In this document: one piece after another, positions 37,874 through 47,830 of the stretch
How the letters are laid out: every line of letters starts with the position of its first letter
How positions within the stretch are numbered: the stretch's first letter is position 1
Origin: Pseudomonadota bacterium
Lineage (GTDB): Bacteria > Pseudomonadota > Gammaproteobacteria > Acidiferrobacterales > UBA6901
NCBI GenBank assembly: GCA_027364845.1
Contig: DAHXOO010000012.1
Location: 1-60,103, forward strand
Length of the DNA: 60,103 nt
Direction: 5' to 3'
Program-made: the position numbers and the translations under genes
Notes under the pieces: generated by a model
Databases searched by the model: none
The model's input: the letters and a program-made list of their open reading frames with translations, nothing else
What the model was told of the DNA's origin: nothing

Positions 37874-40261
37874 ATGTCCGTGCGTAAGAGTCTCTCGGGG
37901 ATCCTGGTATTAATATTTGCAGCCATCGTGCTTGCCGCCTGCGGTGGGGCGGCTGGACGCGAAGCCGCATACCTGAAGCGCGGCAAGGCCTATATGGCAA
38001 GGCAGGATTATCCGAAGGCCGAGATCGAGCTCAGGAATGTGCTGCAGATCGACCCGAAGAACGCTGAGGCCTGCTACCTTCTCGCCAGGAGCGAGGAAAA
38101 GCAAGGCAACTACCAGCCGGCGTTCGGCTACTACGCCAAGGCGATAGAATTGAAACCTGACTACCCGGCAGCACAGGCCAGGCTCGGAACCTTCTACCTC
38201 CTGTCCGGCAATCTCGCCAAAGCCAGCCAGACGGCGGATGCCATCCTCAACAAGCATCCCACCGACGCCGGCGGGCAGCTTCTCAAGGCGGCGGTGATGG
38301 CGAGGCAGGGAAATGCCCAGGGCGCGATCAAGGAAGCAAGCGGCGTGCTCGCAGTGGATCCGTCCAATTACCAGGCAGCTTCGCTGCTGGCCGTGATCTA
38401 TGACAACCAGGGAGATACTGCCAAAGGGATTGCGGTGCTGCAGGATGCGATCTCCAAGAATCCCAAGAACGTTCCGCTGCGGATCAGTCTGATCAGGCTT
38501 TACGCGAAAAACTCCAGCGACTACGCCAAAGCGGAACAACTGTTTCGCGAGATCATTGCGATCGAACCCACCAAGCTGCAGCCGCGCATCATGTTCGCGT
38601 CATTCTTGGTTCAGATCAACCAGGTCGACCTGGCTGAACAGGTACTGCGCGACGCGGTTCAGGCGAACCCGAAGGATGTGCGCCGGCACGTAACGCTGGC
38701 TGAATTCCTCGCTGTCAAGAAGAGTGTGGCGCAGGCCGAGGCGGAACTGCAGAAAACCATCCAGTCCTACCCCGACTCCGACGCGCCACGCTTTGCCCTT
38801 GCTACGCTGTACGCGCGCACCAACGAGCCTGCCAAGGCTGAGGCGACCTACCGCGAAATCATCTCGCGCGACGACACGAAGCCGTCCGTGCTGAAAGCCC
38901 GAGACCAGTTGGCCGCCCTGCTGGTGCAAGAGGGCAGGACGGACGAAGGCATGAAGCTGATCAAGAACGTCCTGAAGGAAAATCCGCAGGACAACGACGC
39001 GCTGCTGCTCCAGGGAACGATAGCCCTGCAGCAGGGTCACGCCCTGACCGCAATGTCGGCGTTCCGCTCCATCCTCAAGGATCAGCCCACCTCCGCCAAG
39101 GTGCTCGCGCTTCTAGCCCAGGCCAACCTGATGAACCACGCGCCGGACCTCGCAAAGGAGGAACTGCAGCGCGCCGTGAGTGACAACCCGAACGACGCCA
39201 ACGCGCGTCTGCGTCTGGCCCAGTATCTCATGCAGGAACACGACAGCGGGGCCGCACTCAAGCTGATCGACCAGGCACTCGTCATCGCACCCAACGACCC
39301 AGGTGCACTGCAGGCCAAAGCCGATGTGATGCTCACCCGACACGACTCCACCGGTGCCGTGAAGGCGCTCGAACAGCTCAGCGCCGCCTACCCCAAGGAT
39401 CCTACTGGCCCCTACCGGCTGGGACAACTTTACGGATCGCAGAAGCAGTACGCCCAGGCGGAGTCCCAGTTCGAACTTGCCCTCGCACGCGCGCCGCAGG
39501 CACCGCAACCGCTGACCGCGCTCATCAACGCCTACGTAATGGAGGGTGCGCCCAAGAAGGCAGTGGCACGGCTTCAGAAACTGATCAAGACTTCCCCAGA
39601 CGACGCGCCGGCGCACGAACTGCTGGGCGAAGTGTACATGCGCATCAAACAGTATCCCGACGCCGCGAAGGAATTGAATCGCACCATCGCCATCGCCCCA
39701 AAATGGGATGCGCCCTACGTCAACCTCGCCCGGTTCGATCTGCAGCGCGGTGATGGTGCCGGCGCACTGGCACTTTACCAGCAGGGCCTGAAGGCGATCC
39801 CTGGAGACCAGCAGCTGTTGCTGGCGCTGGCGGGTTACTACGAGTCGAAGCAGGACTATCACGACGCGATCGCCACCTACCGCACGGCCGTCAAAGCCAA
39901 CCCGGCCAACGCGGTGGCAACAAACAATCTGGCAGCGCTGCTCGTCATCCAGGGGGGTGATGCCCGGCTCAAAGAGGCGCAGAAGCTTAGCGCGCGCCTG
40001 GCATCGTCCCCGGTGCCGGCATTCCAGGACACGGCTGGCTGGGTCGATCTGAAATCCGGCGAAACCGACAAGGCGATCGCGCTGCTCACCAAGGCTGTCA
40101 ACGCAGCGCCGCAGGTTCCCATTTTCCAGTATCACCTCGGCGTGGCGTACCGCCAGAAAGGCGATGTTGCGAATGCCAAGATTCACCTGGCCAAGGCGGC
40201 GGCGGCGCGCGACTTCGCCCAGGCCGGCGAAGCACGCAAGATGCTGGATTCACTTCACTGA
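37874..40261 (+). CDS. prsT: PEP-CTERM system TPR lipoprotein PrsT
   Basis: 795 aa lipoprotein: signal peptide with lipobox VLAAC, Cys23. The rest is an array of about 20 tetratricopeptide repeats (for example AEIELRNVLQIDPKNAEACY, then repeats to the C-terminus). Length and position before prsK/prsR match the PEP-CTERM TPR protein family. It probably scaffolds the export machinery in the periplasm. ATG 37874 has a perfect GGAGGAG site four bases upstream; the frame is open further back without conservation. Confidence 0.88.
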   Translation: MSVRKSLSGILVLIFAAIVLAACGGAAGREAAYLKRGKAYMARQDYPKAEIELRNVLQIDPKNAEACYLLARSEEKQGNYQPAFGYYAKAIELKPDYPAAQARLGTFYLLSGNLAKASQTADAILNKHPTDAGGQLLKAAVMARQGNAQGAIKEASGVLAVDPSNYQAASLLAVIYDNQGDTAKGIAVLQDAISKNPKNVPLRISLIRLYAKNSSDYAKAEQLFREIIAIEPTKLQPRIMFASFLVQINQVDLAEQVLRDAVQANPKDVRRHVTLAEFLAVKKSVAQAEAELQKTIQSYPDSDAPRFALATLYARTNEPAKAEATYREIISRDDTKPSVLKARDQLAALLVQEGRTDEGMKLIKNVLKENPQDNDALLLQGTIALQQGHALTAMSAFRSILKDQPTSAKVLALLAQANLMNHAPDLAKEELQRAVSDNPNDANARLRLAQYLMQEHDSGAALKLIDQALVIAPNDPGALQAKADVMLTRHDSTGAVKALEQLSAAYPKDPTGPYRLGQLYGSQKQYAQAESQFELALARAPQAPQPLTALINAYVMEGAPKKAVARLQKLIKTSPDDAPAHELLGEVYMRIKQYPDAAKELNRTIAIAPKWDAPYVNLARFDLQRGDGAGALALYQQGLKAIPGDQQLLLALAGYYESKQDYHDAIATYRTAVKANPANAVATNNLAALLVIQGGDARLKEAQKLSARLASSPVPAFQDTAGWVDLKSGETDKAIALLTKAVNAAPQVPIFQYHLGVAYRQKGDVANAKIHLAKAAAARDFAQAGEARKMLDSLH

Positions 40262-41265
40262 GTGGCTCTGCAGCGCGACACAAGCCGCCCCAGAAGAGCG
40301 GGAACGGCAAGGCGTTGGGGGGAATTCCCGATTCTGGGTGCTGTTTCCGCGATGCCTTCTCGGCTCAGCCAAGGATGATCAGAAGCTTCTGGACCGTCTA
40401 ACGTTCGCTAGACGGTCCAGGGGGGATTTGCACCGGGTGGGGCCCTGAAGAAGGTTGGGAAACTGCCCCTTATTCCCCCCGCATGGGAAGTCCTCAGTCG
40501 AGCCGCAGCGGGCCCGCCAGCCGCTAAAACGCTGGCTTGCAGCCTCAGTCGCTGGCTACTCGGTATGAACTCGACCGTGGAATCGTCTTTTTAGAATACA
40601 TTAATATAATAATTGAGTTATAGTCATGGGCGGCTCCATTCTCCCGACATCTGGACCTGCCGCCGGATGACCGAGACGTTCAATCGTGATGTAATATTCC
40701 CGTGCTAGAATTACCTGTAGATGCCGGTACGCGCCGGTCTTTCGCTATTCACCTCCCGTCGCGCAAACACGTTACCAGCGCAGGCGGGGCGGAAAACAGG
40801 CATTCTAAGACACGGATGGCGGAAGCGCGGTACGAAGAGATCGTACGTGGCAAGGGGGTCCGGGAACAGCGACTTACCGTCCCTCGCGGGAGCGGTGCCG
40901 GCGATTCTTGATCACGCCGCGCAAGCACGGCTTGGGTCGATACCACTGCCACTGCACAAGAACACCGGCAGGACGGTTGGGCACCGGATTTACACGGAGA
41001 GGAATCCAGCATACCCCACGTGGGCACCGGCCTGATCGCAGGCAGGTGCGAGAACAGGATGGAGTGGCCGTGCGTCGCCGCCCCGGACTGTACACTGCTT
41101 CCGGCAAACCGGAGTCGTTCACTGAATCGGGTTCGCGAAACGGCTGACCCCCGGGAAGCGGCTTTCCGGCTTTGAGCGCAGGCAACAGCCTTAATTGATT
41201 GAAGCGTCTTCACCGCGCCCGTACTGGCCGCGGTGACAACGCGATACGGGAGTACGTAAACTCCA
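40262..41265. other. 1-kb gap before prsK
   Basis: No gene I can support. Short frames at 40702-41035 have no motif. An AT-rich stretch near 40595-40625 could hold a promoter. A strong hairpin lies at 40389-40420. Confidence 0.4.
40389..40420. terminator. hairpin downstream of prsT
   Basis: CTGGACCGTCTA and TAGACGGTCCAG form a perfect 12-bp stem with loop ACGTTCGC, 128 bases behind the prsT stop. It is followed by a G-run, not a T-tract, so it may end transcription inefficiently or serve as a protein-binding site. Confidence 0.45.
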
Positions 41266-43395
41266 ATGATCAATGCGGAAGTGATCAGCTATTCGACGAC
41301 CACTGTGGCCTTCCTGGGCCTGAGCCTGCTGTTGCTCACCGGCCGGCATCGACAAATTCGCAAGACCCTGCTCGCCGTCGCGTCGCTCACGAGCGTTGCC
41401 TGGGCCGCCACCGTGGCCTATCAGGCGGACTTCGGCGGCCTGCTGATCGTCGCGCAGATGCTCGAACTGCTGCGCGACCTCGCCTGGCTCACTTTCCTGC
41501 TGGCCATGCTGAGAGCCGTATATCCGGACAATGCCGCCACGTCCCGCCGTTTCACGATGGTCTTCGGCGTCGCAGCGGCCTTTACCGTCGCGCTTATGCT
41601 TCTTGACCTGTACCGGATCACGGGCGGCTCGGCGCTCAGATTCATCGCCGGCAACGATGTCCTGGCCGGACACCTGCTCATGACCGTCGCCGGCCTCGTG
41701 GTTGTGGAGCAGCTGTACCGCAACACGCCGCGCGAGCTGCACCGCGCCCTGAAATACCTTTGCGTTGGCGTGGGCAGCATGTACGCCTATGACTTCTACC
41801 TCTATTCCGACGCACTGCTGTTTCAGCGCGTCAGTGCCACCCTGTGGGATGCGCGTGGCTTCATCCACGCCATGGTGGTGCCGGTGATCGGCATCGCGCT
41901 CGCGCGCAACGTGCAATGGTCGCCGAACCGTGACGCAATCGATGTCTTCGTTTCCCGACGCATCGTGTTCCACACCACCGCGCTGTTCGGCGCCGGGATT
42001 TATCTGCTGGCGATGGGCGCTGGCGGCTATTACGTAGGGGTTGACGGCGGCAGCTGGGGACTGGTCTTCCAGACGATTTTCCTGTTCGGCGCGGGGCTGG
42101 TGCTTGCCATCCTCCTGTTCTCCGGGCAACTGCGCGCCAGCCTGCGGGTTTTCATCAGCAAGCATTTCTTCGGTTACAAGTATGACTACCGCGACGAGTG
42201 GCTACGTTTCATCCGCACCCTGTCCTCGGGGGAAGCCGCCACCCAGCTGCATGAACGCGCCGTGAAAGCCATCGCGCAGATCGTCGAAAGCCCCGGGGGA
42301 ATCCTGTGGATGCGTCGCGACAACGGACGCTTCGAACCCGTGGCGCGCTGGAACATGGGCGATCCGGTGCCTGCGAGCGAACCAGCCGACGGACTGCTGG
42401 TGCGTTTCCTTGAACATCGTGAATGGGTCATCAATCTGGACGAGCACGACAAGACGGTCCAGCGCTTTCGCGGCATCGATGCGCCTGCGCTTCCGGACTG
42501 GCTGCACGGCGTGCCCACGGCGTGGCTGGTGGTGCCGCTGATTCTGCACGAAAGCCTGCTCGGATTCGTGCTGCTGGCACGCTCCCCGCTCATGCCGGTG
42601 CGCCGCGAATTCAACTGGGAGGACTGCGATCTGCTCAAGACCGCCGGCCGCCAGGCAGCAAGCCATCTGGCACAATTGGAAGCTTCGCGCGCCCTGGCAG
42701 AAACGCGTCAGTTCGAGGCTTTCAATCGCCTGTCGGCCTTCGTCGTCCACGATATCAAGAACCTGATTGCGCAGCTGTCGCTGGTGGTTTCCAATGCGAC
42801 GAAACACAGGCACAACCCGCAGTTCATGGAAGACGCCATCCATACTGTCGAAAGTTCAATCACGAAGATGAACCGCCTGCTGGCGAATCTGCGCAAAGAT
42901 CACACCACGGAGGACCACGCAGACACAGTCGACCTGGCGCAGCTGCTGACGGAAGTGGTCAGCGCTCACGGTGTGCACAGTCCAGAGACGACCCTCGAGT
43001 GCTCGGAGCGCGGGATCGCCGTCGCGGCTAACCGTGACCGGTTGGCTGCAGTGATCGGCCACGTCATCCAGAACGCGCGCGAGGCGACACCTGGCGATGG
43101 GCGCGTGGCGGTGCGCATGCGCGCAGACCGCCGCCATGCCGTCGTCGAGATAGAAGATACCGGCTGCGGCATGGACGAGGTTTTCATGCGGGATCGACTG
43201 TTCCGGCCCTTCGAGACCACCAAGGGCAGTGCCGGAATGGGCATCGGCGCCTACGAAACCCGCGAGTTTATCCGCTCGCTCGGCGGCGACATCGATGTAT
43301 TCAGCCGCCTGGGTCACGGCACGATCTTCCGCCTGCACCTGCCTCTGGCTGACAACCACGGCCTCCCGATTGCATACCGGACAGCTAGCAATTAG
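41266..43395 (+). CDS. prsK: PEP-CTERM system histidine kinase PrsK
   Basis: 709 aa membrane sensor kinase. Eight or so membrane segments fill residues 1-270, a GAF-like domain follows (about 290-470), then the H-box FVVHDIKNLIAQLSL with His near 495. The ATPase domain has the N-box VIQNAREATPG, DTGCGMDEVF and TKGSAGMGIGAYETREF. The architecture and the partner PrsR define the family. It probably senses an envelope or growth signal controlling PEP-CTERM/EPS genes. ATG 41266. PrsR starts 10 bases behind the stop. Confidence 0.9.
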   Translation: MINAEVISYSTTTVAFLGLSLLLLTGRHRQIRKTLLAVASLTSVAWAATVAYQADFGGLLIVAQMLELLRDLAWLTFLLAMLRAVYPDNAATSRRFTMVFGVAAAFTVALMLLDLYRITGGSALRFIAGNDVLAGHLLMTVAGLVVVEQLYRNTPRELHRALKYLCVGVGSMYAYDFYLYSDALLFQRVSATLWDARGFIHAMVVPVIGIALARNVQWSPNRDAIDVFVSRRIVFHTTALFGAGIYLLAMGAGGYYVGVDGGSWGLVFQTIFLFGAGLVLAILLFSGQLRASLRVFISKHFFGYKYDYRDEWLRFIRTLSSGEAATQLHERAVKAIAQIVESPGGILWMRRDNGRFEPVARWNMGDPVPASEPADGLLVRFLEHREWVINLDEHDKTVQRFRGIDAPALPDWLHGVPTAWLVVPLILHESLLGFVLLARSPLMPVRREFNWEDCDLLKTAGRQAASHLAQLEASRALAETRQFEAFNRLSAFVVHDIKNLIAQLSLVVSNATKHRHNPQFMEDAIHTVESSITKMNRLLANLRKDHTTEDHADTVDLAQLLTEVVSAHGVHSPETTLECSERGIAVAANRDRLAAVIGHVIQNAREATPGDGRVAVRMRADRRHAVVEIEDTGCGMDEVFMRDRLFRPFETTKGSAGMGIGAYETREFIRSLGGDIDVFSRLGHGTIFRLHLPLADNHGLPIAYRTASN

Positions 43396-43405
43396 TATCC
43401 GGGGG

Positions 43406-44761
43406 ATGGCGGAATCGGCACGCAAACTCCTCGTGGTCGAAGACGATCCTGGCCTGCAGAGGCAGCTGCGCTGGTGTTTTGACGGCTACGAAGTGCTCAC
43501 CATGGGCGACCGCAGTCACGCCCTGGAACAAGTCCGGCGGCACCAACCGCCGGTAGTGACTCTAGACCTCGGACTGCCCCCCGACCCCAACGGCAGCAGC
43601 GAGGGCTTCGCCACGCTGGAACAGATCCTCGAAGTCGCACCCCGCACCAAGATCATCGTCGTCACCGGGAACGATGATCGCGAGAATGCGGTACGCGCAG
43701 TCGGCATGGGCGCCTATGATTTCTTCAACAAACCGATCAACGCCGAACTGCTTGGGTTTCTCGTCAACCGCGCCTACCGCATGCACGAGCTGGAGACCGA
43801 AAACCGGCGACTCCTTCAGCAGCAAAAGGATTCCTCGATCGAAGGCGTGATCACGTGCAGCGCGGAAATGCTCAAGGTGTGCCAGACGATCGAGAAAGTA
43901 GCCCCGTCAGACGCCACGATTCTCCTTCTGGGAGAGAGTGGAACCGGCAAGGAACTGTGCGCCCAGTCCACCCACAGCCGCAGTCCGCGAGCCACGAACC
44001 GTTTCGTCGCCATCAACTGCGCGGCAATCCCGGAAAATCTGCTTGAAAGCGAGCTTTTCGGCTATGAAAAAGGCTCCTTTACCGGCGCTGCCAAGCAGAC
44101 ACGCGGCAAAATCGAATACGCCGACGGCGGCACCCTGTTTCTCGATGAGATCGGCGACCTGCCGATGGCGCTGCAGGCCAAGCTGTTGCGCTTCCTGCAG
44201 GAGCGCACCTTCGAGCGTATCGGCGGGCGCGAGGAAATTTCGGTCGACGTACGGGTCGTATGCGCCACCCACCAGGATCTCGCTTCCAAAATCCAGGCAG
44301 GTACCTTCCGCGAAGACCTGTTCTACCGCATCAGCGAAATCAGCGTACAGATTCCCTCTTTGCGCCAGCGCACCGGCGACGCCCTGCTGCTGGCGCGCTC
44401 TTTCCTGGATCATTTCGCCCGCGAACAGGGGCGGTCGTTCCGTGGCTTCTCCCGCGAGGCACTTGCAGCGATAGAGAGTTACGGCTGGCCCGGGAACGTG
44501 CGGGAGCTCAAGAACCGTGTGAAGCGCGCCACAATCATGGCGGAGGGATCCCACATCGACGCCAAGGATCTGGAGCTCGACGTTCCGAACGGGGAAGCTG
44601 CGACGTTCAATCTGCGGGAAGTACGCGAACAGATCGAGCGCCAGACCATTGTGCGCGCCCTCGGCCATGCCGCCGGCAAGGTCACCCAGGCGGCCGATCT
44701 GCTCGGCATCAGCCGCCCCACCATGTACGATCTCATCAAGAAGTACAAACTGACAATATAG
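43406..44761 (+). CDS. prsR: PEP-CTERM system sigma-54-dependent response regulator PrsR
   Basis: 451 aa NtrC-type activator. The receiver domain has LVVEDDPGL and the phospho-acceptor Asp in VVTLDLGLPP (about residue 53). The AAA+ domain has GESGTGKE (about 177-184), ELFGYEKGSFTGA and GGTLFLDEIGDLP. The Fis-type helix-turn-helix is at the end (AADLLGISRPTMYDLIKKYK). The sigma-54 contact loop reads GSFTGA in place of GAFTGA. ATG 43406 with GGGGG upstream; the frame extends upstream into prsK only by chance. Confidence 0.9.
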   Translation: MAESARKLLVVEDDPGLQRQLRWCFDGYEVLTMGDRSHALEQVRRHQPPVVTLDLGLPPDPNGSSEGFATLEQILEVAPRTKIIVVTGNDDRENAVRAVGMGAYDFFNKPINAELLGFLVNRAYRMHELETENRRLLQQQKDSSIEGVITCSAEMLKVCQTIEKVAPSDATILLLGESGTGKELCAQSTHSRSPRATNRFVAINCAAIPENLLESELFGYEKGSFTGAAKQTRGKIEYADGGTLFLDEIGDLPMALQAKLLRFLQERTFERIGGREEISVDVRVVCATHQDLASKIQAGTFREDLFYRISEISVQIPSLRQRTGDALLLARSFLDHFAREQGRSFRGFSREALAAIESYGWPGNVRELKNRVKRATIMAEGSHIDAKDLELDVPNGEAATFNLREVREQIERQTIVRALGHAAGKVTQAADLLGISRPTMYDLIKKYKLTI

Positions 44762-45300
44762 TCGTCCGTGTGGACGAACCGGCCGGCGAGGCGGGGGGCA
44801 GATCATCCGGCGAACATGGATGGCAGGGAGTTTTGTCGAGAGAAAATGCCCCACTGAAGCGGGGCACCCTCCAAGGCCGTGTTGGGGATGGTGGAGCAGC
44901 GTGGATCGAACCCCGATCCTTCGCATTGCAAACGTGATGAAATCATCGAGGCCTACCCGGGGGATAAGTATCTGCCGAGCTACCTTGTCTATTCGCAGCA
45001 CCATCCGGCCGCGGCCAGCAGATGGATCAGACAAGCAAGAAGCTCATCACGACTCGCATGCTCAGGCGCCAAGCGGGCACGAATGCGACTGCCCAGAAGT
45101 TTGCGTTTAGATCTCTATGAGGCCCAGAGTCTGCGCGGCAGTGCGGCCCATCTTCCAGGCCCCGGCGGCGGTGGGCACAGCAGCTCTTCCACGCAGATTC
45201 CAGGCCTAGAATCAACGGAAAGTCAGCGAGGTAAGGGACACGAATCAGCGCGCACAGGCCATTTTGTTCCGCCAACCGGGTTTCGTTTAGTAGCACTATT
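44762..45300. other. gap at the left edge of the accessory region
   Basis: About 540 bases holding the tRNA-like fragment at 44887-44933. No gene is supported. The sequence marks the change from the EPS/Prs operons to the mobile and toxin-antitoxin region. Confidence 0.35.
44887..44933 (-). pseudogene. tRNA-Ala-like 3'-half remnant
   Basis: On the minus strand the segment reads from an anticodon-loop-like TTTGCAA through GGGGTTCGATCC to a 3' end GCTCCACCA. This is the 3' half of a tRNA-Ala(UGC)-like gene including CCA. The T-stem pairs poorly and one base seems missing, and there is no 5' half upstream. Such 3' halves are commonly left by integrases at tRNA attachment sites. Confidence 0.45.
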
Positions 45301-45316
45301 TGCAAGTATACTTGCA
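45301..45316. promoter_or_regulatory. 16-base palindrome at the start codon of the DUF4143 ATPase
   Basis: TGCAAGTATACTTGCA is a perfect palindrome whose last base is the A of the ATG. It could be an operator for a small repressor covering the translation start. Confidence 0.45.
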
Positions 45317-46468
45317 TGAAGAACCGCCCATTCTGGCACGACCGGATCGAAAATGCCTGGAAAAGCCGGGCTGTGCTTTGGCTGTCGGGCGTACGGCGAG
45401 CAGGCAAGACCACCCTCTGCCAGAGTCTCACGGAAGTGGAGTATTTCGATTGCGAGCTTCCTCGTACGCGCAGGCAGATGGACGACCCCGAGTCCTTCCT
45501 GGATGGACTCCGCGGGAAACGCGTGGTACTCGATGAGATCCACCGGCTCGACAATCCATCCCGGCTTCTCAAGATTGCCGCCTGATCATTATCAGGACAT
45601 CCGCGTCATTGCCACCGGTTCCTCCACGTTGGGCACCTCGGCGAAGTTCCGCGACACGCTCGCTGGACGCAAAGCAGAATTATGGCTGACGCCGATGGTG
45701 CATTCCGATCTGGAGGCGTTCGGCAAACCCGCTCTGGCGCACCGGTTTCTGCATGGTGGGTTGCCGCCGTTTTTTCTGGCAAAAAGTGTTCCGGAGCGGG
45801 ATTTCCAGGAATGGATGGATGCCTACTGGGCCAAAGATATCCAGGAACTTTTCCGGCTGGAGCGCCGGCATTCTTTCCAAAGGTTCGTCGAGCTGCTCCT
45901 GGCCGCCAGCGGCGGCCTCTTCGAGGCCACCCGTTATGCGCGTCCGTGCGAGGTCAGCCGCACCGCCATCTCCAATTACCTGGCCGTGCTGGAAACGACC
46001 TATGTCGCGCATGTACTGCACCCGTTTAGCTCGCATGCCACCACTGAAATTACCTCGACTCCGAAAGTCTATGGATTTGATACAGGATTTGTCTGCTACT
46101 ACCGCGGCTGGAACGAACTGCGGCGCGAGGACATGGGATTGTTATGCGAGCATTTTGTGCTGAATGAGCTACAGGCTCACCTGCAGTCGCGCGATATCCA
46201 ATATTGGCGCGACAAGAAGGCGCATGAGGTCGATTTTGTTCTGGCACCGAGAAATCACCCGCCCATCGCTATTGAATGAAAATGGTCAGCGGATGATTTT
46301 GACGGAGCTGCCATCAAGGCCTTTCGCAGGAGGTACCTGAAGGGCGAGAACTACGTAGTAGCCCAAAACGTAGATTGCAGTTACGTCCGGCGTTATGGGG
46401 AAATACCTGTGAAGCTCGTCAACCTGCAAGACCTGGTGAAAGGGGTTACGTCTGGCTGGAACCCATAG
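45316..46468 (+). pseudogene. AAA ATPase with DUF4143, broken by a frameshift and a stop
   Basis: The 5' part (to 45585) has SGVRRAGKTTLCQSL (Walker A) and RVVLDEIHRLDNPSRLL (Walker B). One extra T near 45584 throws the frame; the second frame resumes with DIRVIATGSSTLGTSAKF and the DUF4143 part. A second lesion at 46277 turns the family's conserved IECKWS into IE-stop-KWS; the remaining 62 codons to 46468 are still readable. These ATPases are widespread in bacteria and of uncertain role. Clearly inactive as one protein. Confidence 0.85.
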
Positions 46469-46501
46469 AGCTGGGGTGGTTGAGGAGCTACACGGCCAAA
46501 T

Positions 46502-46655
46502 AGCACCGGGCGAACGTAAACCACGCTATGGATATTTACAGAGAAAGCGATCGACTGAAAGTAAAGACATGAACCGGGACTCCTCCGCAAGGCGCCGTAG
46601 ATAGAGAAACCGGCAACCGTAATCCGCGGCGAATAGGCGACATTTTTACCCGGCG
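46502..46655 (+). repeat. direct repeat, copy A (about 152 bp)
   Basis: Shares nearly 90 percent of bases, by eye, with 47831-47983; identical blocks include CCACGCTATGGATATTTACA and GGCGCCGTAGATAGAGAAAC. The two copies bracket the TacA/TacT-like module. No family recognised. Confidence 0.8.
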
Positions 46656-46906
46656 GCAAGAAGGACAAATCAGGCTGGCATGAACACCGCTTGTCTGACG
46701 ACAGCTGCAGCGGCCGGCCACCTATCCATGGCCACGCTCTCTATTGCGTTCCTTACAATCTACGTGGACTCTAACAAGATTCCCGGGCGGCATATCCTCG
46801 TCTGCGGAAACCGGCATCTCTGGAGAAGCACCCGAAGCCTTTCCATTGACAAGCTTCCTTGCGTACAGATATAACCCGCACGTAATACGGCGAGTCGGAG
46901 GTGGCC

Positions 46907-47185
46907 ATGGCGACGAGCGATGCGGCGCGCGCAGACAGGATCGAATTACGCGTCACCAAAGAGGAAAAGCGACTTTTGGCTGCGGCCGCCGCGTACGAGC
47001 GGCTGGACGTCACGAGTTTCATTATGCGCAACGTACTTCCGGCTGCGCGCGAGATAGTGGAACACGCCGAACGCATCGTGCTGAGCGCACGTGATTCCGC
47101 CCGAATACTGAAACTTCTGGAGAATCCGCCGAAGCCAACCCCTGCGCTTTTGGCGGCGGCGCGCCGCCGCTCTCAGAGAAGGTAG
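46907..47185 (+). CDS. DUF1778/TacA-type antitoxin
   Basis: 92 aa ribbon-helix-helix antitoxin of GNAT toxin pairs. IELRVTKEEKRLLAAAAAY is the DNA-binding part and TSFIMRNVLPAAREI follows; the C-terminus is the toxin-neutralising tail. ATG 46907 has GGAGGT five bases upstream; GTG 46901 is an unlikely alternative. The reading frame is intact although its partner toxin is destroyed. It lies between the two copies of a 152-bp direct repeat. Confidence 0.85.
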   Translation: MATSDAARADRIELRVTKEEKRLLAAAAAYERLDVTSFIMRNVLPAAREIVEHAERIVLSARDSARILKLLENPPKPTPALLAAARRRSQRR

Positions 47186-47191
47186 CGTTCG

Positions 47192-47791
47192 GTGGAGTGG
47201 CGCGAGGGGCCACTCGGTCGATGGCACAATCGCAGTCGCGTCGACTGCGGCGTGCACGGGTACTGGGTTTATATTCAATCAGCCCCGGAGCCATCGAGTT
47301 TGACCGCGTGCCGGCAAAGCTGACAAAAAAGCTCGGCCGCTACGAGGTGCCGGTTTTCAGGCCAGGTCGCTTGGCCGTTGATCCTAGATTCGGCAGTTGG
47401 CGTCAGAAACGAGCCATATGCAGTGGATTTCTTTGGAATTTCAACTGCTCCGCAGTTCACCAAATCGGTGAAAACGCATTGTGGCACAAATAGTTATGAA
47501 TCATGCGCTTGCCCATGCAGCAGTGACTTCAACTGCCGAATCTAGGTTGATCGCCTAATGGAGGGCCAGGGTCTAGGGGGCGACTTGCTGCTTGCCGCCG
47601 GCGGGCGCGCCTTGGCGGTGGCCGCGGAAGTAGGTGGTGTGGCGCTTGCTATCAACGCAAAGGACGAGCAAGGGGTGCGATGGTACGAGCGGTTCGGTGC
47701 GTTGCGCCTGTTGGACGATCCACTCAAACTCATCCTTCCGCCCAGCATCATTGCCGAGGCGATCACGATGACGGGAAAACACCCGAAATGA
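47192..47791 (+). pseudogene. TacT-type GNAT acetyltransferase toxin, deleted internally and split by a MITE
   Basis: Three pieces are readable: 47192-47255 (VEWREGPLGRWHNRSRVDCG), 47252-47382 in another frame (VLGLYSISPGAIEF to GRLAVD), and 47547-47791 (GQGLGGDLLLAAGGRAL to the stop). Between pieces one and two about 35 codons are missing. Between two and three a 164-bp element is inserted exactly at GTTGAT. Removing it and one TTGAT restores the frame across the acetyl-CoA loop (RLAVDRLMEGQGLGGD). Confidence 0.85.
47378..47551. mobile_element. 164-bp MITE with IS1380/ISEcp1-like ends
   Basis: Perfect 17-bp terminal inverted repeats CCTAGATTCGGCAGTTG (47383-47399) and its complement (47530-47546), with further imperfect matches inside to about 23 bp. 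A 5-bp target duplication TTGAT lies at 47378-47382 and 47547-47551. The ends start CCTAGATTC, as does ISEcp1 of the IS1380 family, which also makes 5-bp duplications. There is no coding capacity. Confidence 0.88.
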
Positions 47792-47830
47792 CTTCTAACT
47801 ATCGGCAGCCATGGGGAACTGGCGGACATA

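Noticed and set aside
45316-46279. Programmed frameshift in the DUF4143 ATPase
   Set aside because: The shift site has no slippery heptamer and a second, independent stop lies downstream; decay explains both.
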